DNA of 64,000 nucleotides from an uncultured Bacteroidia bacterium (GCA_902782225.1 CACZMF010000008.1:23033-87032); one strand, 5' to 3'. Shown: positions 49,211 to 58,170, numbered from the stretch's first letter. Notes: generated by a model from the letters alone, not told the origin. Translations and numbers: made by a program.

Positions 49211-52200
49211 TTAGTTCAGCACCGGAACGCCGGAAGCATTTGCAGACCAGGCGGACAAAGTATAGCCGGTGTATGCAGTAGCGAAGGTATTCAGCTTGGC
49301 GGGCACGGTGGCGCCGTCCGTGAACACAGACTCCGCAAAGGCCTCGTTGTCGGTGAGCACTACCCCTGCGCCGATATTGTTGCCGATGGTAAGGTCGGTG
49401 CCGTCGATGAAGAAGCAATTCGTCAGCGAAATGCCTGCGTGATCAGGCAGCATACCGGCAACAGCACCATAATTGGCTGTACCTGCAGGCACGGGAGAAC
49501 CCTGGATCGTTATAGTCTTCAGGTCGGTGCTGAAGTTGGCTATCTCGGCCGTACCGGCGCCGCTCAAGGAAACATAACCCACGGCACCGCCGACGGAAGG
49601 ATGGGCCATCGGCAGACTGCAGCTTATCGAGCTGGCGGAAGTGTAGCAATTCACGATCTTGAAGCTGCTGCCGGAATCGGAGCAACGCATCCAGCCGCCG
49701 ATCAGGCCGGACATGCTGTCGCCCGCAGTGGGATCGGCACCCGAATCGCAAGCCGTTGCAGTCACGGATACTTTATCAACACCGCAGTTGTAGATATTGA
49801 CAGGGCCGTTGGCATCGGGATAGGCATATCCAACGATGCCGGCCACATCATACGTACCGGAAATATTGGTTTCTGAAACGACACACTTGTCGATCAGGTT
49901 GTCTGTGCCCTTCTTGGCAATGGCGCGTCCCACGATACCGCCGAGATTGCAGCCGGTGGTGGTGAACTCTGCATTCTTCACGGAGCAGTTCTTTACGGAA
50001 CCCGTGCTGAGCCAGCCGATGATGCCGCCGACGTCCTGCTTGCCCTTGATGGAGCCGCCGACGATGGAACAGCCGTCGACATCAGCAAGGTCGCAATCAC
50101 CTATAATGCCACCGACGTTGTTCTGGCCTTCGATACTTGCTCCGGAAACGGAACTGGCGTCAACCGAGCACTGGGTAGTCTTGGCGTATCCGATAACGCC
50201 GCCCGTACCATTCTTGCCGGATATGCTGCCGCCAAGGATGTTGCAATTTGAAACCGTGGTCAACTCTGCCAGGCCAACTATACCGGCCACATAGGCTACG
50301 TCGCCTCCTATAATTGCATTGTTCACATTGCAATTCTTGACTGTCGTGCCGCTCTGGCTCCATCCGACGATGCCGCCAACATCTTCACCGGTACCAATGA
50401 TCTCAGATCCATTGAATTCGCATCCGTCAACCACAAAGTTGGTGGTCAGACGGCCGGCGATGCCGCCGACCTCTCCGGCGCCGGAAATGATGGTGTTATT
50501 GATGACCTTGCAGTTCTTGACCGTGCCTCCCTTGGGGCCGTATGACAAGATGCCTGCAGGGAACTTGGTAGAGGTGGATATCCTGGAGTCGGACACGGTG
50601 CAGTTTTCAATGGTGCCACCATCTATCTCGGCGGCAATACCTCCGACGACGTGGCACACTGAAGAGACGACAGCACCCACCGAAGAGCAGCCCGTCACCT
50701 TTGCGCCGGCAACGCTGAGATAACCGACAACGCTGCCGGTCCCAAGCCAGGAAGTGTATGCCGTCGTCTTATTCTCTATCTGTCCATTGTTCGTACAATC
50801 CTTGACGGTTACTGCAGCGCCGGAATTTCCAAGTATACCTGCCACCCACTTCACATACTTGTTATTATTGATTACGTTGCCATAGTTCACGCAGTCCTGG
50901 ATAGTGGCGTCGGTATCACACTGCCCCACGACTCCACCCACGACACTCGTAGCAACCGCTGTATCGCTGCTTGATTTCTGGCCGGTAGCGGAGGCATTGT
51001 TGACAACCTCTCCATAATTGGTACAGTCTTTCATCACACCCGTGGATGACCAGTTGCCGCAAACGCCGCCGATGCGGGTCTTGCCGTTAGAGCCGGCGGC
51101 AACCTCTATCTTGGCAAAGTTGGTGACATTGGACATATTCGTCGTACCCTGGGTTTTAGCAACGACGCCCACATAATACCAGGTGTAGTTGTTTGCCGAT
51201 GCCGAATGGGTGAACTGGCTCACGCCGTCCCACGAATAACCGTCCTTCGTTCCGACAATAAGATTCTTCACCTCAGCAGCCTCAGTGCTGCTTGTGGTGC
51301 GGATGAAGCCGCAGTACTGGTTGGTGGTGAGGGTGAAATTGTAGAGGAAGTGGAACTGGCCGTCGAAAGTGCCGGGGAAATTGCTGAGGGGAGTCCAGGC
51401 GACGCCGGTCATATCGATGTCTTCGCCAAGGAAAGCGATGTCTTCAGCAGCAAGGGTAGCCGCGTTCCAGGCCTGCAGTTCAGCCACATTCTGGATATAC
51501 CAGCAACGGGTGCTTATGCCGGCCACGCTGAAGGAACCGAGATCAAGACCGGTATTGCGGATCATCAGCTTGGAGGATGACGAAACCTTGTAGTAGGCCT
51601 GATCCTCGCCTTTGCGCTTGAACAGGAGCTTCATACCGTTGACAATATCGCCGGGCAGCACAGGAATGTCGTATGTGCCCGGGGCAAGCGTCTCCCCTGA
51701 ACCTTTGAGGGTGACTGCAGCACTACGTGAGACGGCACTGTAGGAACCATTGTCAGGATCAACGTATATGGATCCGGCAAAAGGATTGCCGAGGGATTTG
51801 TTCGCGGCGTCGTAATTGGACTCTATGATGATAGAGGTCACGTCCGAGTCGGTGATTGCCACACGGAAGATCGTGAACACATTCTTCAGGGTCACGCCGG
51901 CCTCAAGGGCAGCCTTGTCTGCAGCCTTGCCTGCACAGACCAGAGCGGCGGGGTCTACGTTATGGGCACCTGCCACCTGTACTGCGGGCATGGTGGTCTT
52001 GATTTCTTGCCCTGAAATCTGGATTTCGCTGTTGTAGGGATACAGAACGGAGAAAGGACCGGTCGCTGAGGCATCGATGGTGCCGGTGAACAGACCCTTT
52101 GCTTCATCATAGGTGAAAGGAGCGACGGTGGAACCGTAGCAGAGAGCCACCTGGTCGCCGGCTTCCCATTTGAAGGTGTTGCCGTCCAGGTAGGACTTTG

Positions 52201-52348
52201 TCATTTCGCGGGTTGCGGGGAAGGAGAATTCAACCATCTCCACGGCCTCGGAGCCGTTTTCGGAAGGATTGACAGGATCGATTGCCTTGTTGCAGGAAAC
52301 CGTCATCGCCAGAATAAAGGCGGAAGCAATAAACAATAACTTCTTCAT
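49211..52348 (-). CDS. Large surface lipoprotein: fimbrillin-like domain plus GLUG-like beta-helix
   Basis: 1045 residues from ATG 52348 (MKKLLFIASAFILAMTVSC, lipobox Cys19). Fimbrillin-like region about 30-275 (KWEAGDQVALCYG, SVLYPYNSE, LKNVFTIFRV). Beta-helix about 285-1045 starting LQAWNAATLAAEDIAFLGEDIDM…W.P…FDG, then about twenty repeats of the type GGI.G…V.NC.V.…I.G. No enzyme domain follows, unlike the relatives at 1671-5813 and 44813-48664. GLUG-type helices in other bacteria serve as adhesins or stalks. A GGAGGA site lies 7-8 bases before the ATG, preceded by a 51-codon ORF. Codon use is closer to the core genome than its AT-richer relative. Confidence 0.85.
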   Translation of the reverse strand: MKKLLFIASAFILAMTVSCNKAIDPVNPSENGSEAVEMVEFSFPATREMTKSYLDGNTFKWEAGDQVALCYGSTVAPFTYDEAKGLFTGTIDASATGPFSVLYPYNSEIQISGQEIKTTMPAVQVAGAHNVDPAALVCAGKAADKAALEAGVTLKNVFTIFRVAITDSDVTSIIIESNYDAANKSLGNPFAGSIYVDPDNGSYSAVSRSAAVTLKGSGETLAPGTYDIPVLPGDIVNGMKLLFKRKGEDQAYYKVSSSSKLMIRNTGLDLGSFSVAGISTRCWYIQNVAELQAWNAATLAAEDIAFLGEDIDMTGVAWTPLSNFPGTFDGQFHFLYNFTLTTNQYCGFIRTTSSTEAAEVKNLIVGTKDGYSWDGVSQFTHSASANNYTWYYVGVVAKTQGTTNMSNVTNFAKIEVAAGSNGKTRIGGVCGNWSSTGVMKDCTNYGEVVNNASATGQKSSSDTAVATSVVGGVVGQCDTDATIQDCVNYGNVINNNKYVKWVAGILGNSGAAVTVKDCTNNGQIENKTTAYTSWLGTGSVVGYLSVAGAKVTGCSSVGAVVSSVCHVVGGIAAEIDGGTIENCTVSDSRISTSTKFPAGILSYGPKGGTVKNCKVINNTIISGAGEVGGIAGRLTTNFVVDGCEFNGSEIIGTGEDVGGIVGWSQSGTTVKNCNVNNAIIGGDVAYVAGIVGLAELTTVSNCNILGGSISGKNGTGGVIGYAKTTQCSVDASSVSGASIEGQNNVGGIIGDCDLADVDGCSIVGGSIKGKQDVGGIIGWLSTGSVKNCSVKNAEFTTTGCNLGGIVGRAIAKKGTDNLIDKCVVSETNISGTYDVAGIVGYAYPDANGPVNIYNCGVDKVSVTATACDSGADPTAGDSMSGLIGGWMRCSDSGSSFKIVNCYTSASSISCSLPMAHPSVGGAVGYVSLSGAGTAEIANFSTDLKTITIQGSPVPAGTANYGAVAGMLPDHAGISLTNCFFIDGTDLTIGNNIGAGVVLTDNEAFAESVFTDGATVPAKLNTFATAYTGYTLSAWSANASGVPVLN

Positions 52349-52364
52349 AATGCTTTCCTCCATT

Positions 52365-52520
52365 TTAATTCCAGGGATCGTAGGGAGTGAACCCTCCGAA
52401 CTCTTCTTGGTTGATCTGCGGGCTCTGGCACAGCAATTCGCTGCACACAGCCTCACAGGCCTCAGCGGCGGGAGCGACATAGCCACCGGCGCAAACGTTT
52501 GACTTAGTGTACTTTTTCAT
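52365..52520 (-). CDS. 51-residue Cys-containing small protein upstream of the beta-helix lipoprotein
   Basis: ATG 52520, TAA 52365-52367. It opens MKKYTKSNVCAGGYVAP, with Tyr14-Val-Ala-Pro17, then the core SELLCQSPQ (27-35), QEEFGG and a C-terminal PYDPWN. Four Cys at 10, 22, 26 and 31 distinguish it from the other two small ORFs. It ends 16 bases before the lipoprotein ATG; the gap contains ATGGAGGA. Confidence 0.62.
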   Translation of the reverse strand: MKKYTKSNVCAGGYVAPAAEACEAVCSELLCQSPQINQEEFGGFTPYDPWN

Positions 52521-52599
52521 AGATAGAATATGATAGAATAAACAATATTCACCATACATAATACAAACGGCAAAGGGAAAACACCCAATGCCGACGTGT

Positions 52600-52630
52600 A
52601 AAAAACAAAGAGGACCCTCGCAGGGCCCTC
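52600..52630 (-). terminator. Rho-independent terminator after the ferredoxin gene
   Basis: On the minus strand GAGGGCCC, 5-base loop, GGGTCCTC (one G-T pair), then CTTTGTTTTTT-like T tract (T run over 52609-52600). It lies 19 bases beyond the ferredoxin stop. Confidence 0.8.
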
Positions 52631-52648
52631 GGAATTGTCTTATCCAGA

Positions 52649-52822
52649 TTATGCGCCGGGTTCGATTGCACCCATGGGGCAGGCGTCGGCGCAAGTGCCG
52701 CAATCAATGCACACATTAGGATCGATCGAATAGACGTCTCCTTCCTTAATGGCGCCGGTAGGGCATTCGCCCTGGCAGGTGCCGCAAGCAACGCAGGTAT
52801 CTGCGGAAATTTTGTAAGCCAT
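52649..52822 (-). CDS. 2[4Fe-4S] ferredoxin
   Basis: 57 residues. Two CxxCxxC…CP clusters: CVACGTCQGECP (10-21) and CIDCGTCADACP (38-49), the classic clostridial-type bacterial ferredoxin that carries low-potential electrons for enzymes such as pyruvate:ferredoxin oxidoreductase. Too short for many automatic ORF cut-offs. It has its own promoter and terminator, so it is a single-gene transcript. Confidence 0.96.
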   Translation of the reverse strand: MAYKISADTCVACGTCQGECPTGAIKEGDVYSIDPNVCIDCGTCADACPMGAIEPGA

Positions 52823-52847
52823 AATTCTATTGTTGTTTAATGATGCG

Positions 52848-52878
52848 CAAATTTACGGTATTGTATTTGAATAATCAA
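52848..52878 (-). promoter_or_regulatory. Promoter of the ferredoxin gene
   Basis: On the minus strand TTG (52878-52876), 20 bases, TAAATTTG (52855-52848), then a 25-base leader. Confidence 0.65.
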
Positions 52879-52898
52879 GACTTGAAGTGTAATTTTTA

Positions 52899-52906
52899 TA
52901 TATTTG
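52899..52906 (+). promoter_or_regulatory. -7 box directly in front of the DUF1573 gene
   Basis: TATATTTG followed by only CAGCT before ATG 52912. Confidence 0.5.
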
Positions 52907-52911
52907 CAGCT

Positions 52912-53310
52912 ATGAAACGAATACTGATACTCCTGCTGTTGTGCGCACTGGCCCTGCCCGCGGCTGCCCAGAAAGAATTCGGCGGCATAGCCCGCTTCGA
53001 CCGCACCGTCCATGATTTCGGAAAGATCGACATGCGCGACGGCGCCGTGTCCTGCAGTTTCGAGGTGACAAACATCAGTGATTCAGTTCTCAACATATTC
53101 GCCGTGACAACCACCTGCGGATGCACATCCGTCGTCTGGACCCGCACCGACATCGCCCCGGGCGGAAAAGGCACGATTGAAGTCACCTATAAAAACGATG
53201 AAGGGCCTTATCCTTTCGATAAGACCCTCACCGCCTACCTTTCCGGACTTGAACGCCCTGTAATCCTCCATATAAAAGGAACGGCGTTCAAGGGAAAGGG
53301 AAGGAAATGA
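52912..53310 (+). CDS. DUF1573 secreted protein
   Basis: 132 residues from ATG 52912; upstream in-frame codons precede the -7 box and are not used. Signal peptide MKRILILLLLCALALPAAAQ. The single ASH/MSP-like sandwich shows the DUF1573 signatures FDRTVHDFGKIDMRDG, CSFEVTNISDSVLNI and TTTCGCTSVVWTRTDIAPGGKGTIEVTY. Function unknown; common and often small in Bacteroidetes. Its stop TGA abuts the M16 gene stop on the other strand (TGATCA). Confidence 0.92.
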   Translation: MKRILILLLLCALALPAAAQKEFGGIARFDRTVHDFGKIDMRDGAVSCSFEVTNISDSVLNIFAVTTTCGCTSVVWTRTDIAPGGKGTIEVTYKNDEGPYPFDKTLTAYLSGLERPVILHIKGTAFKGKGRK

Positions 53311-56127
53311 TCATTCACGTTCAGCTGCCTTGTCCGGGCTCATGACAACCTCGAGCAGGTTGCCTGATGCGAGGACGGATGCCGCTGCGGCGCGGATGCT
53401 CTCGGGAGTCAGGGCGTTCACCGCTGCCTCATACTCGGCGTCGAAATCTGCGATGCCATAGGTGTAGATGCAGTTGATCACGGTCATCCAGTAGTTGTTC
53501 TGGATACGCTTCTCGGGAACATTCTTCTTGAAGTTCTCGCGGACGCGGGTCATCTGCTCCTCGGTGGGTCCGTTCTCGGCGAACTTGCGGAGTTCGGCCT
53601 TGGCGACTTCACGAAGCTTGTCGGCGGAACTCGGGTTGGTGTCGAAGTACACCTGTATCATCGAACGGTCGACCGGGAATTTGTCGATTCCGGCTCCGGT
53701 GGAAGCGCCGTAGGTGCCGCCTTCGGATTCACGCAGGGTGTCGGTGTAGATCATGTCGAGGATGTACTTCACGGCGTCGAGGTTCACCTCTTCAGCCACG
53801 CTGTACTTGGTGTTGTAGTTGTTGTAGATCTGGAAGACGGTGGTCTTGGGGGTCTGCATGTCCACCTTGAAGGCGTCCTCTACCTGGCCTTGGACCATGC
53901 GCTCGCCGGTATCGGTCCACTTCAGGGCCTTGCCCTTCTTGGGCAGGGAACCGATGTACTTCTCCACGAGAGGCTTGAGAGTCTCGAGATCGACATTGCC
54001 GACCACATAGACCTTTGCACCCTTTGCGCTTGCGAAGAGCTTGCGGTAGTTGCGCTCCACGACTGAGATGTCCGCCTTTGCCAGCACGTCATTGTCGATG
54101 ACGACGACGCGGGGATTGCCGCCGTAGACGGCCTTGCTCATCTCCTGCTGGAACTTGAAGTTCGGAGTGTTGATGAGGTTGGGGAGGACGGCCTCGATCT
54201 GCTGCTTGCCCACGTTGTACTCATCGGCGTCGAAACGGTGGTCGACGAAATTGAGATAGAGCAGCTGGAATGCAGTCTCGAGATCCTTGGGCTGGCAGTT
54301 GCCGGAGATGCCGTGGCGCACGGAGCCGATGTAGGGGCCCATGCCGACCTGCTTGCCGGAGAGCATCTTCTTGGTGGTGGCGGAATTGAATTTGGAAATA
54401 CCGCTGTTGGAGAGGAACAGGCTCCAGAGATTGTCTTCGAAGGAAGGCAGGTCTTCAGTGGGGATCAAGGACTTGCCGCCTTCCATCGAGAGGCGGATAA
54501 GCACCTGGTCTTTCTTGAATTCGGTGGGGAGCACGGCAACGGTCACGCCGTTGGCAAGAGTCCACTCGGTGATGCCCTTGGCAAGGCTGCGGGTCTTCTT
54601 GACCTTGGCGCCCTTCAGGGTGGCGGGATTGACGAACTGGCTGTCGATCTTCTCTTCCGCGTTTGCAGCAATCTCGGATGCCTTCACGGCCTTTACGATG
54701 CCCAGCAGCTGGGCCTCGGTGGGATTGGCAACGCCTTCCTTCTCGGGTCCGTTGTAGAGGATAACCATGTTCTCATCGGTGATGAGCTGGCCCACAATCT
54801 GGTTGATGGCACCTGCAGGAAGCATCTGGAGCACGTTCTTGGCCAGCTGGCTTTCGACTGAAGGGACCATATAAGGAGTATTGTGGAAGAAGTTGTTGAT
54901 GATAGGATACACGAATTCGGAGTTCTTGCGGGAATCGGCACCCTGGGCGCGCTTCTCGTAGCGGCTCAGGATTTCATCCTTTGCGCGCTGCACCTCGCTG
55001 TCGGTGAATCCGAAACGCTTCATTTTCTCGACCTCGGTGAAGAAGGCCTTGAAAGCGGTATCCACATCTCCTTCCTTGAAGGCAACGTCGCCCATCACCA
55101 CGTCGCAGGTCTCGCAGATCTGGCTGCACACAAGGTCGGCTCCGAGGAACGGGGCATTGGGCTTAGAGGTGATCTCCTGGAAACGCTCGGCCATGACTTC
55201 GGCCACGATATCCTTGATGAGCTCGGTCATGAAGGCAATGTCGGTGTTGGCATACTCGCGGGGAAGCGGATCGCTCTTCCACAGCACCATGACGGAGGAG
55301 TTGGGGGTCTCGGGATCGGTGACCACACCGACTATGGGCTCCACGTTGTCGGGCACCTTGATGACATCCTTCGCTTTCGGATTCACGGGAGCGGGGATGT
55401 CGGCGAAGAGCTTCTGGATCTTGGCAAGAATCTGGTCGGGATCGATGTCGCCCACCACGATAAGGGCCTGGTTGTCAGGACGATACCAAGTCTGGTAGAA
55501 GTTCACGAGGCTTTCCCTCTTGAAGGTCTCGAGATTCTCCTGGCTTCCGATAAGGGAGCAGGTAGCATACTTGGAATCCTTGTACATGTAGAGCTTGTCC
55601 TGCTCATACATACGCCAGGATGCGTTGCGGCGGGTGCGGCGCTCCTCGATGATGACTCCCCTCTCGGCGTCGATTTCCTCCTGCTCGCAAAGCACGAAGT
55701 GGGAATAGTCGTGCATGACGAGGAGGCAGGTATCGATGATGCCCTCGCGCGTCACGGGGATATTGTTGAGCATGTACTGGGTGGCTTCCACACCGGTGGA
55801 GGCGTTGATGTTGCGGCCGAACTCGGCGCCTATGCTCTGCAGATACTCGAGCATCTGCTTGCCGGGAAGGTTCTTGAGGCCGTTGAAGCACATATGCTCA
55901 AGGAAGTGGGCAAGACCGTCCTGGTCGGGGGTCTCCTGGATAGCTCCGACATGGGTGGCGAGGTAGAACTCGGCACGCTGTGCGGGCTTGTCGTTGTGCC
56001 GGATGTAGTAGGTCATGCCATTGTCCAGCTTTCCCGTCTTAACCTCGGGATCGTTGGGAAGCGGGGTCTGGGCGCTTCCGATTGCGGCAAAGAAGAGTGC
56101 CGCGGCGAAAATCAAAACTTTCTTCAT
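53311..56127 (-). CDS. M16-family (insulinase/pitrilysin) zinc peptidase
   Basis: 938 residues from ATG 56127 (MKKVLIFAAALFFAAIGSAQ, signal peptide). The inverted zinc motif HxxEH is H74-FLE77-H78 in GLAHFLEHMCFNG, with the distal Glu in EEIDAERGVIIEE about 150-160. The protein has two M16 halves; the second (from about 510) lacks the zinc motif, as normal for a pitrilysin-like clam-shell. It degrades peptides in the periplasm or outside the cell. Single gene with its own promoter at 56151-56180. Confidence 0.95.
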   Translation of the reverse strand: MKKVLIFAAALFFAAIGSAQTPLPNDPEVKTGKLDNGMTYYIRHNDKPAQRAEFYLATHVGAIQETPDQDGLAHFLEHMCFNGLKNLPGKQMLEYLQSIGAEFGRNINASTGVEATQYMLNNIPVTREGIIDTCLLVMHDYSHFVLCEQEEIDAERGVIIEERRTRRNASWRMYEQDKLYMYKDSKYATCSLIGSQENLETFKRESLVNFYQTWYRPDNQALIVVGDIDPDQILAKIQKLFADIPAPVNPKAKDVIKVPDNVEPIVGVVTDPETPNSSVMVLWKSDPLPREYANTDIAFMTELIKDIVAEVMAERFQEITSKPNAPFLGADLVCSQICETCDVVMGDVAFKEGDVDTAFKAFFTEVEKMKRFGFTDSEVQRAKDEILSRYEKRAQGADSRKNSEFVYPIINNFFHNTPYMVPSVESQLAKNVLQMLPAGAINQIVGQLITDENMVILYNGPEKEGVANPTEAQLLGIVKAVKASEIAANAEEKIDSQFVNPATLKGAKVKKTRSLAKGITEWTLANGVTVAVLPTEFKKDQVLIRLSMEGGKSLIPTEDLPSFEDNLWSLFLSNSGISKFNSATTKKMLSGKQVGMGPYIGSVRHGISGNCQPKDLETAFQLLYLNFVDHRFDADEYNVGKQQIEAVLPNLINTPNFKFQQEMSKAVYGGNPRVVVIDNDVLAKADISVVERNYRKLFASAKGAKVYVVGNVDLETLKPLVEKYIGSLPKKGKALKWTDTGERMVQGQVEDAFKVDMQTPKTTVFQIYNNYNTKYSVAEEVNLDAVKYILDMIYTDTLRESEGGTYGASTGAGIDKFPVDRSMIQVYFDTNPSSADKLREVAKAELRKFAENGPTEEQMTRVRENFKKNVPEKRIQNNYWMTVINCIYTYGIADFDAEYEAAVNALTPESIRAAAASVLASGNLLEVVMSPDKAAERE

Positions 56128-56150
56128 ATTGTTTAACACTAAAGTTTTCG

Positions 56151-56180
56151 CAAATATAATAAATATTTATCGTTTTACAA
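56151..56180 (-). promoter_or_regulatory. Promoter of the M16 peptidase gene
   Basis: On the minus strand TTG (56180-56178), 19 bases, TATATTTG (56158-56151), then 23 bases to ATG 56127. Confidence 0.75.
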
Positions 56181-56189
56181 TATATTTCA

Positions 56190-57200
56190 CTATTTTTTTG
56201 TTATGGCATTCTGGAAGGCCTTGGCGTTGCGGTTATGGGCCTCCAGGGTCTTGGCGAAGACATGGGTGCCGTCCAGATTCTTGCTGGCGCAGAAATAGAG
56301 GTTGCCTCCGCCGTAGTCGGGATTCAGCACCGCTTCCAGATACTCTTTGTCGGGCACGCATATAGGCCCGGGAGGAAGACCGGCATATTTATATGTATTA
56401 TAAGGTGAATCGAACTCCAGGTGCCGGTACAGCACGCGCTTGAGTTCGTAGTCGTAGCAATAGGCCACGGTCGGATCGGCCTGCAGCAGCATGCCCCTCT
56501 TCAGGCGGTTCAGATAGACCCCGGCTATCTTGGAAAGCTCGGGCTTGTAGTGGGACTCCCCTTTCACGATGGAAGCCAGCACCACTGCCTCGCTGCGGGA
56601 AAGCCCGGCACGGGCTGCCTTTACGAGATTGTCCTCAGTCCAGAATGCGTCCGCAGCTTTCCGGCAACGCTCCAGCACGTCTTCGACCGAAGCATTCCAA
56701 TATATGTCGTAGGTCGCAGGGAAAAAAGCAGGGAAAATGTTCTCGGGGGTCACTCCGAAGCGGGCGAGAAGCGCAGAATCAGAGAGCGCGGCAGCCACGG
56801 AAGCGGAATCGGCTTCCAGCTGGGAGGCAATCTTCCGGGCGATTTCGCCGCCGGTGCGCAGCGACCCGGCAAGCGTGAAACGCACCGGAGTCTGCCAGCC
56901 GTTGTTGAGCATGCGCGCCACATACACGCTCGAATGCTTCGAATTCACTTGGTAGTGCCCCGGCTTGATGAATTCGGCCACCTTCTTTTCGGCAAACACC
57001 TTGCGGAGGCGCCGCTCGCTGAGCACCCGGAGATGCTTCTTCAGGGAATCCACCACATCGTCGGGGGTGGTCTTCTCGCCCACGTACAGCTCGGCCTTGC
57101 CGTAGAAATTCGGCATCTTGTTGTCCCGCAGCCAGTTGTATGCAAACAAGGCGGCCGCAAGGCAAACGATAAGGGCGAGCAGTTTCAGGATGGTCTTCAT
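56190..57200 (-). CDS. mltG: Endolytic transglycosylase MltG
   Basis: 336 residues: one N-terminal membrane helix (about 5-22), then a LysM-like subdomain and the YceG fold. The catalytic stretch is ASIVKGESHYKPELSKIAGVYLNRLKRGMLLQADPTVAY; the Glu of GES corresponds to the catalytic Glu of E. coli MltG. YNTYKYAGLPPGPICVP is a second signature. It cuts nascent glycan strands at the inner membrane and helps set strand length. The start overlaps the glucosaminidase stop by 4 bases. Confidence 0.95.
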   Translation of the reverse strand: MKTILKLLALIVCLAAALFAYNWLRDNKMPNFYGKAELYVGEKTTPDDVVDSLKKHLRVLSERRLRKVFAEKKVAEFIKPGHYQVNSKHSSVYVARMLNNGWQTPVRFTLAGSLRTGGEIARKIASQLEADSASVAAALSDSALLARFGVTPENIFPAFFPATYDIYWNASVEDVLERCRKAADAFWTEDNLVKAARAGLSRSEAVVLASIVKGESHYKPELSKIAGVYLNRLKRGMLLQADPTVAYCYDYELKRVLYRHLEFDSPYNTYKYAGLPPGPICVPDKEYLEAVLNPDYGGGNLYFCASKNLDGTHVFAKTLEAHNRNAKAFQNAITKK

Positions 57201-58123
57201 CGGCGGAGCAGGATGGTGTCACCTTCGAGCGGGATGTAATCCTCAGGCACGCGGTTGTAGCGCTTCAGGGTCGAGAGCCTGATTCCGAAGCGCTGGGAAA
57301 TGTCGCGGAGGGTCTCACAGCCTTCGCCCGCGATGAACTTCTCCATGCCGCGGGCTCCGCGGCGCTTCTTTATCTGGAGATACACTATGTCGCCCGGACG
57401 CAGGACGGCCCCGGAGGAAGCGTCGTTGAAACGGAGTATCTCCCTGAGGAACAATCCATAAGAAGCGGCGATGGATTCATAAGTGTCGCCCTCGACCGCA
57501 TAGATGCACGGCACGCCGTTGATCTGGTACACGTCGCGGGAAAGGGAGAAACGCAGCTCCTCCTTGACGTCGGAGGGCTTGATCTCCACCGGCTTCTCTA
57601 TTTCGTGCGGAGTCTCGGGTATATCGGCATCGCTGTCGTAGCGGTAGAGCTCGTAATCTTCGATCAGCTTGATCAGTTTGTCCGCATACTGCCTGTCTGT
57701 GGCGTAGCCGGCCTTTTTCAGGCCCTTCGCCCAGGCCTTGTAGTCCGTGGGCTCAAGGTCGAAAAGGGACTTGTAGCGGTCCTGGTAGCGCAGGAAATCC
57801 GAATGGTCCCGGAAAGATGCCGATGCATTCGGGTACACGCGGAAGCATTCGTTCTCCTTGTCGTCGTCTTTGTAGGTTTTCTTGCCTTTCCAGTCGGAAT
57901 GGCATTTGATGCCGAAATGGTTGTTGGCCTTTGTGGCAAGGACAGACTCACCGGCGGCGGATTCCAGAAGGCCCTGTGCAAGGGTGATGGACGCGGGAAC
58001 GCCGGAACGATGCATTTCGGAGACGGCCACGGAAGCATATTTTTCAATATACTTCTCGTATTGGCCAGGTGTCGCGGCTACGAACAAGCCAAGCAGACAC
58101 AATATCACAGCAAATCTTTTCAC
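57197..58123 (-). CDS. Secreted N-acetylglucosaminidase with C-terminal LysM domains
   Basis: About 308 residues from GTG 58123, which gives a clean signal peptide (MKRFAVILCLLGLFVAATPGQ); ATG 58171 in the same frame would prepend 16 residues that spoil it and lies before a -7 box at 58164-58157. Glucosaminidase domain about 25-160 with SITLAQGLLESAAGES (catalytic Glu) and NNHFGIKCHSDWKGK. Two LysM modules follow: YAVEGDTYESIAASYGL near 215 and FIAGEGCETLRDISQRFGI near 265. It cleaves peptidoglycan GlcNAc linkages. Second-last gene of rpsA-rnz-glucosaminidase-mltG. Confidence 0.88.
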   Translation of the reverse strand: MKRFAVILCLLGLFVAATPGQYEKYIEKYASVAVSEMHRSGVPASITLAQGLLESAAGESVLATKANNHFGIKCHSDWKGKKTYKDDDKENECFRVYPNASASFRDHSDFLRYQDRYKSLFDLEPTDYKAWAKGLKKAGYATDRQYADKLIKLIEDYELYRYDSDADIPETPHEIEKPVEIKPSDVKEELRFSLSRDVYQINGVPCIYAVEGDTYESIAASYGLFLREILRFNDASSGAVLRPGDIVYLQIKKRRGARGMEKFIAGEGCETLRDISQRFGIRLSTLKRYNRVPEDYIPLEGDTILLRR

Positions 58124-58156
58124 GAATCCGAATTTACGAACAAAGTGAGAGATATG

Positions 58157-58164
58157 CAAAAATA
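58157..58164 (-). promoter_or_regulatory. -7 box inside the end of rnz, before the glucosaminidase gene
   Basis: TATTTTTG on the minus strand, 33 bases before GTG 58123. It argues for the downstream GTG start and for independent transcription of the peptidoglycan genes. Confidence 0.4.
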
Positions 58165-58170
58165 ATTCCA

